The notes beneath the pieces are model-generated. The model ran no database searches. It had not been told where the DNA came from and saw nothing but the letters and a program-made list of their open reading frames with translations. A stretch of DNA of 64,000 nucleotides from contig OY855904.1 of assembly GCA_963693305.1 (NCBI GenBank), positions 32,018,242 through 32,082,241 on the forward strand, in the 5' to 3' direction. Of this stretch, positions 43,601 to 54,760 are shown one piece after another. The translations under genes were made by a program, and so were the position numbers. This DNA is from Meandrina meandrites. Its lineage: Eukaryota > Cnidaria > Anthozoa > Scleractinia > Meandrinidae. Numbering within the stretch: the first letter of the stretch is position 1; every line of letters starts with the position of its first letter.

Positions 43601-45708
43601 ATTATCACATTTGTAGGTGTAGACCAAATTATTTACAAAAGTGGCAACAAGAGCACCTGAATGCACGCTCATCAAATCCGTTTTTTTTCGCAATCGGTCG
43701 TGGCAATCCCCATAATTTTGTATACACAATTTTAAATGGCATCAAACTACTATGAGATGAAATTGCATCCCCAAAGCGCGTCGTGTTCTTCAGATATTAC
43801 CCTATTATCTCAATAGTATATTTTTTGCTGTATTTATGACCCTCGAAACTTCATCCCCAAAAATTTCGATAACGCTCTCACAGAATTTGTACAAACTTTG
43901 CCAACATTGAGGCAGGTATAGGAGGTACATGCTCCCTTGAGCGATTTCCGAAAAAATCTCCTGGTGCCGAGCAATACGAACGAAATTGATAAACGTGATG
44001 ACGTCATTACGTTGCTATGACAACTCCGATGTCAAAATAACACTGGTCATAACAACTTTTCATCTTTACCTAATTCAGCTGTGGTGATCGTTTTTCTATG
44101 GCATTGTTAATGACAGTCTGGTTAGTTCTCAAACTTGAGCGGTGTTGCCCCTAAAAAACCCAGTCGAGCCAACTTAATAAATGGAAACGTTTTTGATGGA
44201 TTTCTTAGCTTAAAGAAAATTCACAGAAGAGGTCTGGGGAGCGAACTGAAAAATGTAAAAAGTGCGTTCCAGGATTTTGCTGCTAAAAAAGCATAGTGGG
44301 AGTATGGAAAAAAAGTTAAAGTTAATTGAAGTTTTTTAACATTGACATTCCGGTAATTTATAGAAATGAGCAAGATAAATTTTGTTCAAACGAATTTACA
44401 TCCGGCAGAACAGTGTACAGTCGAATCCCGAATTAGTGGCCACTCCGCTTTAGCGACATGGCAAGTGGCCTCTTATCGAGGTTGACCGCTAATAAGTACT
44501 GCGAATAATGGGTTCGTCAGAAATTAGCATAAGGCGTGGGAGAAACATCACTTTATTGCCAGAAAATCAAAACATCAACACTAAGCTTAGTGACAATGGA
44601 ATTGCGTCAAGACGGCAATAATGCTTGATCAGTAATTTTTTTTTCAGTCGCCACGTGCACTTTCCATTTTGAACGCTTATCGGTCATAAAGTTGTTGAAA
44701 TCTATGCGTATTTATGCCGCTTTATTGTGGTAAAAACAATAGACGAATCCTCATCGGCACCGCCGAAAGCTGTCTTAATAGAGGTGGCTGCTAAATAAGG
44801 GTTTTATTCACAGTATTATACTGGCAATGCCTTTGAGACTTTGACAACAGGCAGCTAATAGAGGCTCGACGGTTATGTGTTGCCCTTGGTGCCTGTTATT
44901 ACCAACTGTACCTGCAACGTTATTTACGCAACAACTGACTTTAACACAAAAAATGTTCGGACGGATGAACTCTTAGACAGAAGAAAGTGTCCGAACATTT
45001 ATTGAGTATGAACTGTATATTTACAATAGGTTAAGCCTGTCTGAAACAATCAAAGCTTAAACGCAACAGGATGACCAATTAAATACATTTGATAGTTTAA
45101 TTATCGTCTTCATACTGGATGATGGAATTTTCAGAGTTCACTAGTTTCTTTTCTTGAGGCTCTTAAATTGTTTCATTGCTGTCGACGTCCTGCATATGAT
45201 CAAGAACTTTTCTCCTTGTCTGATTGTATATGTTGCATTGAAACTAAACAATCTTAGAAAACCTTTGTTCGATAACATTATCTGCCCGTTGTATCGTTTC
45301 AGAGAGTCAAGATCGAAATTTCCGAAATGTCCTAAAAATTCGTCCGTAAGCTTTGTCCGAAGTACGTTTTATAGTCCGAAAAGTTTAAGTCCAAAATTTT
45401 CGTTGTTAAAGTATGGGTTCGCTTCTTTCAAAGGAACGGTTACCCATTTTCGAAGTGCCCTTATTTTTGGGAAGCTGCTACTTTCGGAATTTAAAATCAA
45501 CTATTAAATTCTATGTTCTTTTTCGGAAAATGTTACTTTCAAAACTTAACGGTTTGTTCTGATTGTCAACGAGGGGATGTCTCCAAGTTTTACCCACGTC
45601 CCGGGGATAAAAGAACTTTACCTCAGCTTGCTTCGTTTCATTCTTGAGAGGAAAGGCCTCCGTAGCTATTAAAACCCAAGCTATCAAGAAAAAACCAAGG
45701 CACTGCAT
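39820..45708 (-). CDS. secreted protein with Tg1 domain and Cys-Thr-Asn-Thr hexarepeats (four exons)
   Basis: Splice sites and phases give exons 45708-45622, 41924-41885, 41245-41051 and 40637-39820 on the minus strand (87, 40, 195 and 818 bases, total 380 codons with stop). Exon 1 codes a signal peptide ([20 protein letters not shown]) and ends GAG|GTAAAG in phase 0. Exon 2 ([13 protein letters not shown]) has TTTCTTTCAG before and GTAAGG after. Exon 3 is one thyroglobulin type-1 domain. Exon 4 is a long six-residue repeat rich in Cys, Thr and Asn. The product should enter the secretory pathway. Tg1 domains in other proteins inhibit or bind cysteine and other proteases, or act as matrix modules. 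The role of the repeat is unknown. Introns carry transposons and a microsatellite. If intron 3 is kept, exon 3 would instead end in a hydrophobic tail ([13 protein letters not shown]). Confidence 0.62.
41051..41245 (-). CDS. Tg1/CTNT gene exon 3: thyroglobulin type-1 domain
   Basis: The six cysteines of the Tg1 fold are present in order: KCEKPG, then [15 protein letters not shown], then [15 protein letters not shown], then LKCSSK. The CWCV and PxQC signatures are intact. The acceptor is TTTGTCAACAG and the donor AAAG|GTGATC, which is weaker than usual. Read-through past the donor would add 41 residues ending in a hydrophobic stretch, a possible alternative C-terminus. Confidence 0.78.
41630..41855. 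repeat. (GGTA)n microsatellite, about 225 bases
   Basis: Tandem GGTA with GGCA interruptions at the left side, in intron 2 of the Tg1/CTNT gene. It is open in all frames and gives a false [12 protein letters not shown] frame. Confidence 0.9.
41885..41924 (-). CDS. Tg1/CTNT gene exon 2: 40-base micro-exon
   Basis: The acceptor TTATTTCTTTCAG and donor CAC|GTAAGG flank 40 bases. This length changes the phase from 0 to 1, exactly what exon 1 (phase 0) and exon 3 (two leading bases) need. That agreement is the main support. Confidence 0.55.
42357..44173. mobile_element. 1.8-kb palindromic (foldback) element, TTAA-flanked
   Basis: Two arms of about 820 bases (42357-43178 and 43360-44173) are reverse complements with few differences, around a 180-base spacer. 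The ends are GGTGGCTCGACTGGGTTTTT and its inverse, flanked by TTAA (42353-42356, 44174-44177). Each arm carries a TGACGTCA palindrome and a mirrored 109-codon frame, which is not a recognised protein. It lies in intron 1 of the Tg1/CTNT gene. The TTAA target suggests piggyBac or Kolobok mobilisation. Confidence 0.8.
44412..44875. mobile_element. possible pogo/Tigger-like MITE
   Basis: The left end CAGTCGAATCCCGAATTAG and the inverse of the right end (CCGTCGAGCCTCTATTAGC) resemble each other and the CAGTCGA-type ends of pogo/Tigger elements. Inner TGGCTGCTAA / TGACCGCTAA units repeat. TA flanks are plausible on the left only. Confidence 0.4.
45622..45708 (-). CDS. Tg1/CTNT gene exon 1: signal peptide
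   Basis: Twenty-nine codons beginning [20 protein letters not shown], with a hydrophobic core and an Ala-x-Ala-like cleavage region (ATEA). An upstream in-frame ATG at 45741 would add eleven residues. The donor GAG|GTAAAG is good. Confidence 0.55.
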
Positions 45709-45741
45709 ATTCCTTTTAATACAAACAAAAAGAAGCAACAT

Positions 45742-46457
45742 GTTAGCGTTTTACTACAGTGTACATCAGGTACCTTTTATGCGCACTAAGTTAGCCACTG
45801 ACCTTCTTTATGGCTTGTACTAAACTCTGCTCGACGAGATGTTCACCTAAGAACTGAATGAACACAGATGGCGAAAAGTGAAGAAATTAATGTAAAAGCA
45901 GGTACATTTGATGTCCCTCGAGTGTTGATTTGAGAAAAAAAGGCTTAAATGGCCTCGAGTATTCACCTGTCACTAGCTGCCGCAGTTACTGTAAATTCAC
46001 TACAGAAAAGTCAAGTTTTCGTTTAAAACTTTCTTTCTCAACTCACTCAGTTAGATATTGTGTTCTTCGGTTACTGACGAAATTACCAGTCACATCAGAC
46101 ATGAATTTCTTCATTTTTATAACGACTAAATTATGTTAAGTTATTCAACACACGTCACAAAAGTAAAGATCCAAACCGTGCAACTTTTTGTCTGAGTGCA
46201 CAGATTTCAAGAGTTCAGTACAAGATACACATCCAGGATAAGGAAATGATTATCAACAGGAAACGGATGAAAAAATATCGACAGGAAAAGGAAAACACCT
46301 TTCTTAGTAAAAAAAACAAAACATTGCGAAAAACTGCCACGTCTAGATAATTTGACTGGTAACGCTCGGCTGACTTTTCGATTAATTAATCGAAAAGTTT
46401 AAAGTAACTTGTATATCACTGAAAATACTGGAACCAGTATTGCGATCGGTAGAAGAC
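45742..46457. other. 5' flank of the Tg1/CTNT gene
   Basis: No coding region is supported; the promoter of the minus-strand secreted-protein gene should be here. A palindrome CTTTTCGATTAATTAATCGAAAAG lies near 46375-46398 (core TTTTCGATTAATTAATCG). Confidence 0.35.
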
Positions 46458-46719
46458 ATTTACAATAAAAAGAATTTTAAGCCGATCTATTTTTGTTTCT
46501 AAATTTTCGGTGACTTCTGTTCACCTTCAGTTCATCATAGCCAGAAAATAAAAGTTCGTTGGTGCTCGCGCTACCAACCCGTGCGTTTGTTGATCACGTT
46601 TTTAATTTTGAATTAGCGGCGGGAGGGAACGCTTTACAGAAGTTAAAGAAGTTTGCAGAAGTCACCGAAAAATTAGAAACAAAAAAACAGTTCGGCTTAA
46701 AATTCTTTTTATTGTAAAT
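46458..46719. mobile_element. MITE with ATTTACAATAAAAAG ends
   Basis: About 60-base inverted ends: ATTTACAATAAAAAGAATTT at left and its inverse at right, continuing through the GGTGACTTCTG / CAGAAGTCACC pair. No coding capacity. Confidence 0.7.
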
Positions 46720-48243
46720 AACTTGTATACATGTAAAATAATTTTAGAGTCGTGAACCGTAAACTCAGGTCTAAGCTAAATTAATTATTCCCTGCATTAA
46801 TTTCCCTCGTCTTTGTATTTAATTTCAACTCCTTATTATTGCCCCTGGCTCAAATATATTAGATTGCAAGCTCATCCCGCGTTATGACGTTAATAAATTG
46901 ATTGCATTTTAATTGTAGCTGCGAGATGCACATGTACTCTTTTTTTGTGTTGTTAGGTGTTTAGCCATGTTTGTTTATTAAAGTTTCTTGAAACTTGACT
47001 GACTAAGGCAATTTCAGCAAAATGACTGCGATACTACGCGCTCTCTGATTGGTCAAAAACCTAAGGACCTACTGTACCGGAAAACATTCAGTTCCCGATG
47101 TGACAGCACTTCGCGGTAGGACCCCGAAAAATTGCTCAACTTTAGTGAATATTTGATAGTTTATATGGCAACAGAAAATCGGTCTTGTTGTGAACGATTA
47201 AGCTTATAATTGTAAAGTTCTCAATGAAGTTCGATCGCTATAAATTGAATTTTTCCGTCCACCGCAGTTGGAGCGAAAAAAAAAACGGAAAACACAGAAT
47301 AAGCTAGAATAGCGAGGAGGAAGAAACATAAACAGTTCCGTTTTCACTGGGCTGGTATAATATCAATAACATGAACATCTTTTCGTTTACACTTATTCTG
47401 AAACCTTTTTGCAAAGAAAAAGAGGGACCACAAATTAGTTCCGATATAAGTAGGCTTAAACCTACTTCAATTTTTTGGGCGGCAGAAACTTTGCTACGTT
47501 TCTTTTATGCTTGTGGACGTTTTAACCACTTTTAGTGCTGTGCAGAGTCTGCGGAGGATTTTAATTGAGTTAAAAAGGCAGAGGAAAGATTTCTAACGAG
47601 CTAACATTGAACTTATCATTACGTTTATCCAAGCTCTATAAATAACACGATAAATAAATTCGGTTTCTACTAAGAAACCGCATTCAGAAAAATACGGAAA
47701 ACTGAAACGGGGCTTCATAGCCTTCAACGCAAGTAAATATATTCGAAATAACTTCCAGAAGCAGAGTTTCTGGAGCAAACCTTTTCTCCACTCACAAAAT
47801 GTAAAAGAAATCGCGGAATCCCTTTGCCAGCCTACGGATTGACTATGAGGTTTGTCAAAAGTTTTGGAAGTTGCAAATTTTCCGTGCAGTCCTTTACTTT
47901 TGCGACGACGGACTCCAGCCACCATTTCCTGAATTTCCTCGTCAATTTGCTCTTTTGAATCACTGAGCACATTCTCTGCTTTTAATCGACTGCTTTTTTC
48001 TTTCATTTCTTGTGATTGCTACAGCAGCAGCAACAGCACGTATTCATCGCTTGTACGCGTAGATATTGTGCGTGGAGCTGAACCTTTGCTTCTATTCTTT
48101 CAGCTGTTGTGATTGGTTTATCACATCATCACACGAATGTGTTGAAAATAACCAAATTGATCACGAAATTGAAATAAATTTCTCTCCCTTTGACAATGTT
48201 TCCCATAGTTATTTCATAAAAGCATTAGACTACACTTTTTTAT
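46720..48243. other. gene-poor stretch with one candidate exon
   Basis: Apart from the minus-strand frame at 47593-48006 nothing is supported. Confidence 0.35.
47593..48006 (-). CDS. uncharacterised 137-codon ORF
   Basis: The N-terminal third is protein-like: MKEKSSRLKAENVLSDSKEQ, then EEIQEMVAGVRRRKSKG, charged and helical with a basic patch. The C-terminal half looks like chance translation (aromatic and hydrophobic without pattern), so the true exon may end earlier. No domain was recognised and no partner exon was found. Confidence 0.28.
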   Translation of the reverse strand: MKEKSSRLKAENVLSDSKEQIDEEIQEMVAGVRRRKSKGLHGKFATSKTFDKPHSQSVGWQRDSAISFTFCEWRKGLLQKLCFWKLFRIYLLALKAMKPRFSFPYFSECGFLVETEFIYRVIYRAWINVMISSMLAR

Positions 48244-48382
48244 GGGTTCACTGGGTCAATTACCCTGGGTGCCAGAGGGTTTTTTTGGTTCTTGTTTTGT
48301 TTTGTGGCGACAGTGAGCGTCGCCGCCAAACAACAACAACAAAAAAACCCTCTGGCACCCAGGGTATGGGTCAATAAACCCA
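48244..48382. mobile_element. small foldback MITE with ACCCTGGGTGCCAGAGGG arms
   Basis: The left arm TGGGTTCACTGGGTCAATTA then CCCTGGGTGCCAGAGGGTTT is mirrored at the right. The spacer is about 50 bases with a GGCGACAGTGAGCGTCGCC stem. Confidence 0.75.
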
Positions 48383-49059
48383 CTAGAGATGTTAAGAGAA
48401 CACTTGGGAAGCTGTGATCACTCGCCGAACGTTTTGTGACATACAAGCTACAGGGGGTGTATTCTCGCTTTCTCTCAACATCCCATGTGGGTTTTGTTAA
48501 ACCTTCTGGGACTAGGCTAGGGACATCGAAAGCCTGCGTCGAACTTATTAAACCACTTGTGCTGCAGCCTGAGTTATAACCAAGTTAAGTGAAGCGTACC
48601 CCTCATACTGAATTGATTATGCGAAAATTGAACCCGTTAGTCGTTTCAAGAATGCATTCATTTTGAGAAGGTGCGGATCACTGTTCAAATTAATCAAAAG
48701 TTGATTTCTGATTGGGTTCAACTAACGAGACTTAATTGCTATCATCGCTTTTGACAGAGCATACTTTTTTTAATCCTTTATAGTCGCTTTCAGTATTACG
48801 TGCATAAAGCGGCTATCGTTCAACATCCATCTTTCGACATCGTCTTTTCGACGTGCTAAACAAACAAATGAGCCAATCACAACCAATGCATGCCGGTTTT
48901 TGTTCCATGTCACTACTACACAAGTTCAGAAGGTCATCCTAGTTGGCTGTGATTGGTGGATTTCTATCCGTCATGTTCGTTTTGCATGCCAACGATTGAT
49001 GTCAAAAGATGTATCTCGAAAGATAGCCGCTACGCACGTAACACTGAAAGCAAAGACCA

Positions 49060-49107
49060 GCCTCGTCCCCAGGGTCTTCTCCATCTGAGAGCAGCCTGGG
49101 GACGAGG
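49060..49107. repeat. 48-base hairpin GCCTCGTCCCCAGG
   Basis: CCTCGTCCCCAGG and its inverse CCTGGGGACGAGG around 20 bases. Probably a minimal MITE. Confidence 0.65.
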
Positions 49108-51377
49108 TTGAATTCTAATACAAGCATCAAGAGTTTCGCGCTTCCGGTTGGAACGTAATGCATCTTGGGATATGTGTAGGATGTTAGGACAAAAAGTGAG
49201 CACCACCTCAACAAGAAGTCAAGAATCAAACAAACAAAACAGGGAATTTACTGAGGAAAATTACGGCTGGGTTTCCAGAAAACTAGAAAAATATCAAAAA
49301 CTGCAAGGGTCTTGCGCCTAGAAGGCTAGAGGGATACCAGTGTCAAACAAAGCCATAAAAAGAACTGGCAGAACCGATGAATTGTCGGGAGAACTGGGAG
49401 AGTGCGAGTATATTTATGCTTATAGTTGACCACAACACAACCCGGTAAAATCCTCAACGTTGTTTTAATTCATTGCGAATTAATATCTGACTCATCCTCG
49501 GAGACCCAGGGGCAGTTAGTCGGGGCAAAACGAAGTAAACCGGGCCAGAATCGTAGGTGCGAAAGTTTTCTGTAAGAGTAAAAGAGCCACTGGGAAACGA
49601 GTTTCTCCAGACCATTTCCAAGGGACTCTGCGAATGCTGGCTCCTGATTGAGCAACCTTCTAGAACCTTCGTTGAGACAATTAAGACACGTGAAATGTAC
49701 ATGTTATAGTTTATTTTTAGTTACCCGAACTCGTGTTTAACGTTCAGCGCAACGTTCCTTGTTTACTTAGCTGATGCAATAGTCAGAGAGCCGTTAGTAT
49801 AAATTTTCGATTTACATATCGGACCTTCACCATCGCCGATACTCGATTTCCGTCGATCTCTGAATTGTATATCATTGCAAGAGGAAGATTAAAACAGCGT
49901 TGAGGATCAATTCTGTGTGTGAGTCTTGGGTTAGTCCGAATTCCAGTTGCCGCAGATTCCCGTGTACAGGAAATCGTGACGAGTTTCCGTCCACGCAGCA
50001 AGCGAGTGCTCAAGAGTTAATTCCCCCAAGTTGTGTTATTGTCCGCCGAAAAAGTCCAGTTTCATTCACCGTCTCGACAGTGGAAAAACATATCGTCGAA
50101 CGCAATTATTGGTCACATTTCAAACAAATGTTTATTGTTAGTCTTGCTGCGGTTGATGTTTTTGACGTATTTCCGGTTTGATAATGACAACACATGTACT
50201 GTGCATGTGTCTTAGGCATTTACGGGAGTCAGGTCGTAATAAACTGACAAAATACTACGAACCGCGAATCATAGAAAAAAAAATGATAATTCAATATCGA
50301 ACCGAAAACACTGTTTGCATACTTGTTTTAAAATATTGTCGGCTTGAAATAATAAGCTATAATTACTTATCAGCCCGCACCAGGGCGAAGTGCTGTCTTG
50401 TGACGCACGTGTGAGCATTCGTTCCACTGGGTGCATTTCTGACTGTATTTCTGGTTTTTCTCAGATTTGATAATCATCGAAGAATTGTTGAACTATTTAT
50501 GATTTATTTTGCATGATGTTTGATGTTAGATTTTTTGGTAGCTTTTCTGCCGTGTGCTAAATCAAGAAAAATCACGGAAAGCATATTCACTCAAAGCTAC
50601 TCAACGTCGTTAGGTTAGCTGGAAATTAATGTCACGCGAAGTCACGCGACACTTTTTATTCGGGGAAAAACCGCGTAGTGTTACATGACGTACATAAATA
50701 ATTTTCCCCGAAAGGGCGACTTCGACAGTTCTCCGAATTAGCGCCTTCATTCATTTATAAACTCCAGGGATTATTTCGCAGAGCTTCTATATATCGATAA
50801 ACGACATTGTGTACTGTCTACCTGCTGTAGGAATGAAGAAGACGTAAACCACTGAGCAAAGAGGCAGGATATTTTAGAGCGAGCGGTATATATATGCAGG
50901 CAGGTATGTGTGTTGAAGCACAATTTTAGCTTGAGCAGTAAGAACTTTCGGTTTCAAACGCTTACGGAAGAGATTCGTAGTCTTAATGCATAAGCGAAGA
51001 TTTTTAAACAAGGGTTTGTCAGTCGTATTTGCTCGCTGATTTAATTAATCTTGCCCTTGTTGTGCTCTTCAAAATTCGGAATTTAAGTTAAGTTGTATGT
51101 TTGGAGAAAATTTGGCAATATCCGGATGACTAACCAATGAAATGGATACCATCGATATTAGGTTATCTGTAACAATTTTACTATCAATTAATATTAGAAA
51201 TTTTCTAAAAAAAGAAATCGATTTCGTCATCGTGTGAGATGCTAAGATCGGACTGAACAACACTGCATATTTCATAGTTAAGCTTATAAATGATTAACTG
51301 TGTGAGTTATTTAATTGTATTTATACAGCTGCATGTCACCGTAGAAGCTGTCAACTTGTACAGTGTATGCATATAGG
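49108..51377. other. gene-poor stretch
   Basis: No coding region is supported on either strand. Short CCCCGAA-type inverted words occur near 50658-50720 (TCGGGGAAAA and TTTTCCCCGA). Confidence 0.4.
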
Positions 51378-52079
51378 CTCCGTAAAAACTGAAATCTTAA
51401 ATTAAGATATTATCCTTCTTAGGTAATATGTATGCATTCTTAAAATAAGACGGCTATTAATAGTCTTATTTTAAGACAACACTCTTCAATTCAGTCTAAT
51501 ACTGCACGACTCTTAAATTAATACAGACATGGATCTTACTTAAGATAAGTGGTAGATGAGTTTTAATTTATAGTTCGGGGCCATGTGTCAGAAAAATCGG
51601 TCCTGTGGGCATTTCACAAACACTTTAGTTTCTTTGCAGAAACTTATAGTTTAAATGGTGCTGAATTGAAAAAAAAGTTGTCTGCAATTTTTTCAAAGCC
51701 ATTTAATTTAGACCTGTTTTATGCAAATTAGATATGACGTCACTATAATGAAGAATGATAAAAAATGCTTTCACTTTTATCGGGACTTGTTTTGAATTAG
51801 ATAAAATACGTATAAAAATGCAGTCAAAACACATTTTGAATGTATCAAAGCTTGAAGGAATAGAACGAAAATAAAATGGAAAACAATACGCAGTTTTATT
51901 TCAGAAACACTTGTTAGTATTTACTTCAGTTATTTACTACATATCTCTAATGGATTTCCTTTGAATTTACTATTCTAATTTTTGAGCTTCTTAGAGTTTT
52001 TTTTTTTTAGCCAATTCTTTTACTGGAGATAGTAAATGGTTATAATCCTGTCATAATTCAAATAGAAATTAAGGCGTGC

Positions 52080-53090
52080 ATTTTGATGGTCTTCCTGTGG
52101 TGTAGAACGCAAAGTGCATACGGTAATGATCTCTTTGCGCGCCCTTTGGCCATCATTAGGGGACAGTGGCTTTGAGGAGGGATGGATATAGAGGCGGGGC
52201 TGTATGGCTCAGCTACAACACAACAGATTCTTGAAGGGAATCATATGAAGCGTGCATTCACAGCACACAGCATAAGGAACTCTGCTTTAAAGATTTGCAT
52301 ATGGAGGCGTTTTTGAAAAGCGAAGTGCTAAGAGTAATGCCGACGGATACACAAATGTAAAACATCTTTCCTTTGCCATGAACACCACTACCAGGAAGGT
52401 CGATACAACGAGCTTGAGACGAAATACAAAGACCTTCCAACTGCAATGGAAACCAAAGGCCTCAGTTCAGGAGGAGCTTGAGATTATTTGATACGGTCAT
52501 GGGGTCTCAGTGTCTGCTATTCACGGGACAACATGACATTTGTGAAGTGTATCCTAATGTTCATGTGCGCATCAAGAAACACTGAAGAAAGCGAGACTGG
52601 AACCTCCACCTTGAGTCCCTCATGGCGTTGGCAAACTATTTCTATGCCCATGACAGGCTGAACTCTGTGCCTCATATGCCACTATATCTAATGCAGATGC
52701 TGCACAGGTTATGAATCGATGATCCTGATATTCACCACAAATTTATGCAAGGAAGCTTTTCTGTAAACTAGAATAAGATTCCGTTCTGCGCAATTGGTCC
52801 TGGCCATGCTATAGAACATGTCAACAAGGCGATGAAGACTCGGGGAGGACTGACAGGTCTAATACAGCAACTAGCAGCCATGACACAGTGGTTGCTTGTG
52901 GCGCAAGCTCAGTGAGGACATGGTGGGAGTACAAAGAGCTTCATCATCGCACCATCACGATTTAGGCGATGCGGTAATGAATCGCTATAACGAGAATGTA
53001 GAGAAGCTAAAGGATGTGCTGAAAGCGAAGGATCCTTTCGCGACAGCGGACAGTCATCTTGTGAACAACATAATAAATAACAATTAAAAA
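52080..53090 (+). pseudogene. decayed transposon protein gene
   Basis: Fragments in shifting plus-strand frames resemble a protein family often seen in cnidarian genomes and thought to be transposon-encoded: LESLMALANYFYAHDRLN, MPLYLMQMLH, then IGPGHAIEHVNKAMKTRGGL, and KLSEDMVG followed by HHHDLGDAVMNRYNENVEKL. The last part is an intact 63-codon frame at 52896-53087. Stops and indels break it at least four times. The biochemical function is unknown. Confidence 0.5.
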
Positions 53091-53529
53091 GGTTCGTATT
53101 GCACATTTAAAATTCTCAATGCGCTTACAATTGCACATGATTAAAAAGAATAAAGGCAAGATGACATCAAGGTGGGAGTGCTAACACGAGATGAGTTCGG
53201 TCAGGCATTGTTTGACACATTTGTCCAAGAGAGAGTTGTTGAGGCCCAGATAAGGGTTTGGAGCCCGTGAAAAAAAAATAGAAGAATACCTTGCTAGAGA
53301 AAAGAATAAATTAAATCTGCACCTGGGAAAATGGGAAAAACTTTTAGGAGGACTAAATTGAATTATTTTTCTGTTAATTAGCTTTTGCAGCTATCCTTTT
53401 TCTTTCTTTTTCCTTTTTTTTTCTTTCTTTTTAGTTATTTATATATTATCTATTTATCTACTTATTTATGTATTTTTTTACTTATTCAATTTTATTAATT
53501 GTAAGTTAAATTCCTGTAAACTACTTTAA

Positions 53530-54313
53530 AGTGCCTATGAAGTAAAAAATAATTACTGGTTATTTTTAAGGCTTTTCAAAATTAAGACGAATGGCATTTT
53601 CCTTTTTAAAATTATATCTTTTTTCGTTTTAGAGATATTTAGGTTTTTGTAATATGCAAATGAGGAAAGTGATGACGTCATTAATCGTTCCACAAAAAGA
53701 TAAATCACTTAATCAAGCATATCTCTTGGAGTATTAAAGCGGTGCTCTTAAAACTTGGCACCATCACTGTTCATCATAAAAGGCACAAGATGGCACCCGT
53801 TGCGCCATTGCCATGACAACAGTTTTGCCGCAAAGACTTATTTCTATTAACACCGACATTCCCAGTTTATTCTTAACCAAAGGTGATGCACTCCCAACAA
53901 GCTAAAGAAGATAGTTAAGCTAAGATGGGTACCACGTGTCTTACATGCCAGACCCACTGTTCATTTTAAAGTGCTGCAAATGGAGATATTTGGGTTTATA
54001 ACAGAAGGAGACTGGATCCAAGATTGTTGCCATGGCAATGGTGCAACGGGTGCCATCTTGTGCCTTTTATGATGAACATTGATGGTTCCAAGTTTGAAGA
54101 ACACCGCTTTAATACTCCAAGAGATATGCTTGATTCAGTGATTTATCTTTTTGTGTAATGATTAATGACGTCATCACTTTCCTCATTGGCATATTACAAA
54201 AACCTAAATATCTCCATAACGAAAGAAGATATTTCAAAAAGGAAAACGCCATTCATCTTTATTTCGAAAAGTCTTAAAAATAAGCAGTAATTATTTTTTA
54301 CTTCATATGTACT
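53530..54313. mobile_element. 784-base palindromic element nested in the 4.2-kb transposon, TTAA-flanked
   Basis: The ends AGTGCCTATGAAGTAAAAAA and the inverse are flanked by TTAA (53526-53529, 54314-54317). The arms of about 300 bases mirror each other and include TGACGTCA at 53673 and 54166 and GTTGCGCCATTGCCATG-type sequence near the centre. No coding frame. Confidence 0.75.
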
Positions 54314-54654
54314 TTAATAAAAAGCTGTCAAAAGGAAAAATTAATAAAATACAAAAAAAAATTGTGATAAACATGCAGGCACACTATTTCTCCATGTGGC
54401 ATAATTCTGTGAGCATGGAAACAGAAGTAACTTTCAAATGAAACGGTATGAGCTTTTCGACTTTCCATTTCAACCTCCCTAGGCGGACTTCTTAAGCATG
54501 TAGTCCTAACTATTGGAATGGAATTTCCGGAAGAATATTTGCTGTTCCATTCTGAATTCCAGCCTAAATTAGCTGGAATTTTTGTCGCAGGAAAACACTT
54601 TACCGACCACCATTACTCTTTTACGTGAGGAGGACCTCTCAGAAAACAGAACAA

Positions 54655-54760
54655 TCTTTTGATTGGCTAATTTCGATCCAAAATGACGTCAGTTATAATT
54701 GAGCAAGGGTTTTGATTGGCTAATTCCGATCCGAAATGGCATCAGCTTTATTTGATGCGC
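54655..54760 (+). repeat. tandem duplication with CCAAT-type and CRE motifs
   Basis: TTTTGATTGGCTAATT-CGATCC-AAATG occurs twice, about 53 bases apart, each with ATTGG (inverted CCAAT); the first copy has TGACGTCA, the second TGGCATCA. It looks like a duplicated promoter block inside the transposon. Confidence 0.5.

Noticed and set aside
42775..43755. Two nearly identical 109-codon ORFs on opposite strands (42775-43104 minus, 43426-43755 plus)
   Set aside because: They are mirror images produced by the palindromic element. There is no domain, and the mirrored position is explained by the arms.
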